A DNA stretch of 64,000 bases from Fodinicurvata fenggangensis DSM 21160 (GTDB lineage Bacteria; Pseudomonadota; Alphaproteobacteria; Kiloniellales; DSM-21159). The notes below the pieces were generated by a model that made no database searches, was not told where the DNA came from, and saw only the letters and a list, made by a program, of their open reading frames with translations. The DNA lies in the NCBI RefSeq assembly GCF_000686045.1, contig NZ_JMLV01000012.1, positions 51,060 to 115,059 of the forward strand. The letters run 5' to 3'. Position numbers and translations under genes: made by a program. Of this stretch, positions 62,621 through 64,000 are shown piece by piece. The first letter of the stretch is position 1, and each line of letters begins with the position of its first letter.

Positions 62621-62642
62621 TGGTAACGAAGTGGTAACGAGC
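62621..62642 (+). repeat. Two tandem 11-mers immediately after tRNA-Val
   Basis: TGGTAACGAAG (62621-62631) and TGGTAACGAGC (62632-62642), 9 of 11 identical, four bases after the tRNA 3' end. The spacing and place recall integrase arm-type sites, but no integrase is present; it could be chance. Confidence 0.5.
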
Positions 62643-62704
62643 AGGCCTGAGAACCGGCCAGGCTCACTCCATCAATACCAGCTGCTCACGCACCCCAATC
62701 ATCC

Positions 62705-62776
62705 GGCTCTTCCCCATGAACGGGGGATGGGCATTCATCAGACCCGGTTTATTACACCGTTCCAGCCGCAGAGGGC
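62705..62776 (+). repeat. 72-bp direct repeat, copy B (88 bp after tRNA-Val)
   Basis: Same orientation as copy A at 22576-22647, with three substitutions. Here it does not overlap a credible gene. It stands between tRNA-Val and the decayed metallophosphoesterase. Confidence 0.9.
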
Positions 62777-62860
62777 CAGGACCATGCGCGCAGACAGTCC
62801 ACCCGTCGCTTCAACAGCTTCAATCCACAGCTGTGGCCGGACCCATGAAGGAGAACCGCT

Positions 62861-63824
62861 CTGTACGATCTGATAGGCGACATACACGGCCATGCCTCTG
62901 CTCTTGAACGCCTGCTGGGCAAGCTGGGCTATCGCCATGATAGTACCTGTTACCGGACCCCGAACGCAGGGCGATCTTCCTGGGGGATTTCGTTGATCGT
63001 GGGCCGGAACAGCTTGAAAGCGTGCAACTGGCGCGTGGCATGGTGGAGGGTGGCGCGGCCCTGGCCGTCATGGGCAATCACGAATTCAACGCCGTTTCCT
63101 ATGCCACGCCACACCCGGAGCGTGACGGCGAATTCTGCGCACCCACTCCGCCAAGAACACAGTCCAGCATCGTGCCTTTCTGAACGCCGTCGGTGCGGGC
63201 TCCGCCCTTCATGACGAACTGGTCGACTGGTTCCGGACGCTACCGATCTATCTGGAGCTTGAAGGGCTGCGAGTGGTCCATGCCTGCTGGCACGACGCCT
63301 CGCTGCAGGACATCTCACCCCACCTGGCGCCGGATGGTTCCATCCGGCCCACGGCTTGGCCCGAGCTGGCAAGCAAGGGCAGCAGGGGCTATGCGGCGCT
63401 GGAGACACTCCTGAAGGTATACGAGATCGCCTTGCCCGACGGCTATCCCTTTCCGGACAAGGATGGAAACCCGAGATGCAATATTCGCACGCGCTGGTGG
63501 GCCAACGAGCAGGCAAGCTTCAAGTCTGTCGCGATCGTTCACCAGGAGGCCAGGGAAGGGATACCCGACCTGCTCGTCGGCTCTGCCAGCCTGCCCGGAT
63601 ATGACAACGCGAATCCCCTGTTCCTGGGGCATTACTGGCTGACCGGCCAGCCTTCACCGACGACTGACAAGATCGCGATCCTGGATTACAGCGTGGCCGC
63701 CGAAAGCGACGACCCGGAGCATTCCGGAAAGCTCTGTGCCTATCGCTGGAACGGCGAGCAGAAACTGACGGAAGACAACTTCGTCTGGGTGGACAGTGCG
63801 ACCAGAATTCCACCCGCTCAATGA
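62861..63824 (+). pseudogene. Frameshifted metallophosphoesterase (calcineurin-like, ApaH/PrpE type)
   Basis: A recognisable metallophosphoesterase is spread over three frames. YDLIGDIHGHASALERLLGK (from 62864) gives the first metal motif; a -1 shift near 62955 leads to FLGDFVDRGPEQ and VMGNHEFNAVSY. A second -1 shift near 63138 leads to the rest (RTHSAKNTV, VVHACWHDASL, LFLGHYWLTGQ) up to the stop at 63824. An AGGAG site at 62850 is well spaced from 62861, but that codon is CTG, so the start may also be lost. Neighbouring genes have intact frames, so decay is more likely than sequencing error, though error is possible. Confidence 0.8.
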
Positions 63825-63917
63825 CCAGCCTTCTATTCCTAAAAGGGAATTTTCTGTCCAACCAAACCCCGACCCCCCACATGCTGGGATCGAACACCTT
63901 ATGTGTCTCTGGCCTGC

Positions 63918-63962
63918 TATAAATACCCCGTCACCAATCCCGGCCAGGATCGGTGACGGGGT
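63918..63962 (-). terminator. Probable terminator of a minus-strand gene beyond the right edge
   Basis: Perfect 11-bp inverted repeat (63925-63935 with 63952-63962) with an inner ATCC/GGAT extension. On the minus strand it is followed by a T-rich run (TATTTAT). It probably ends a gene entering from the right; a stop codon at 63978-63976 fits, but only a few codons are visible. Confidence 0.55.
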
Positions 63963-64000
63963 GGGATGCAGCGCTTAACATCTTGTGGCCTGACCACGTT

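Noticed and set aside
62538..62873. ORF reading through tRNA-Val and repeat copy B
   Set aside because: Starts just before the tRNA and has no family features; ends inside the decayed phosphoesterase.
63976..64000. 3' end of a minus-strand gene
   Set aside because: Only about seven codons before a stop are visible; too short to call, though it fits the terminator at 63918-63962.

Overview
The window is a dense, high-GC stretch of chromosome from an alphaproteobacterium, most likely Rhodospirillales/Rhodovibrionaceae-like; the genus cannot be fixed from sequence alone. The evidence is the gene order mdh-sucC-sucD-sucA-sucB, leuC-leuD-leuB close to asd, hflK-hflC-DUF2065-Do protease, an N-formylglutamate amidohydrolase next to a CpdR-type response regulator, genes of the ethylmalonyl-CoA route, and an MmgR-like small RNA. 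Almost everything is vertical core genome. One accessory island (about 22.6-25.6 kb) and one decayed locus (62.7-63.8 kb) stand out.

Layout. 0-3.3 kb: rod-shape operon mreB-mreC-mreD-mrdA (minus; mrdA runs off the left edge). 3.4-5.3 kb: leuA with a leucine-rich leader peptide. 5.4-7.7 kb: zinc alcohol dehydrogenase and a lipoprotein alpha/beta hydrolase. 7.7-11.6 kb: ilvB-ilvN-ilvC. 11.5-13.5 kb: miaA and serB with overlapping divergent starts. 13.5-17.5 kb: hflK-hflC-DUF2065-Do protease. 17.7-22.2 kb: mrp, two divergent transglutaminase-like genes, folD, yggT. 22.5 kb: tRNA-Ala(CGC), then a 72-bp repeat and an island with two membrane proteins and an OLD-family ATPase/TOPRIM nuclease. 25.9-32.3 kb: tadA, a DUF3775 gene, an RsuA/RluB-type pseudouridine synthase, rsmD, a penicillin-acylase-family lipoprotein and a GH3-family acyl-adenylating enzyme. 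32.3-36.3 kb: Mla-type lipid transport operon. 36.6-47.0 kb: mmsA, a catalytically incomplete AMP-binding-like gene, and the TCA-cycle operon. 47.1-52.9 kb: two small proteins, a desaturase/metallopeptidase pair, mesaconyl-CoA hydratase plus a malyl-CoA lyase/thioesterase, and a pyridoxal kinase. 53-59.5 kb: asd, L,D-transpeptidase, PPOX-family protein, alanine-zipper lipoprotein, leuC-leuD-leuB. 59.7-64 kb: lytic transglycosylase, MmgR/alpha-r8-like sRNA, N-formylglutamate amidohydrolase, cpdR, tRNA-Val(GAC), the second copy of the 72-bp repeat, and a frameshifted metallophosphoesterase.

How the genes work together. Branched-chain amino acid synthesis is covered by ilvBNC, leuA and leuCDB. 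MmsA feeds valine breakdown into propionyl-CoA. Mesaconyl-CoA hydratase and the malyl-CoA enzyme belong to C5-dicarboxyl-CoA (ethylmalonyl-CoA) metabolism, and mdh-sucCDAB covers part of the TCA cycle. Envelope functions are strongly represented (MreBCD/PBP2, Mla, L,D-transpeptidase, lytic transglycosylase, alanine-zipper lipoprotein, HflKC/Do protease).

The observations most worth following are: a leuA leader whose leucine-codon run is complementary to the leuA ribosome-binding site; an MmgR-like sRNA with its own promoter and terminator; the tRNA-adjacent OLD-nuclease island; 72-bp direct repeats beside both tRNA genes; a pairing of an amide-forming (GH3) with an amide-cleaving (penicillin acylase) enzyme; and a transglutaminase-like protein lacking its catalytic histidine.
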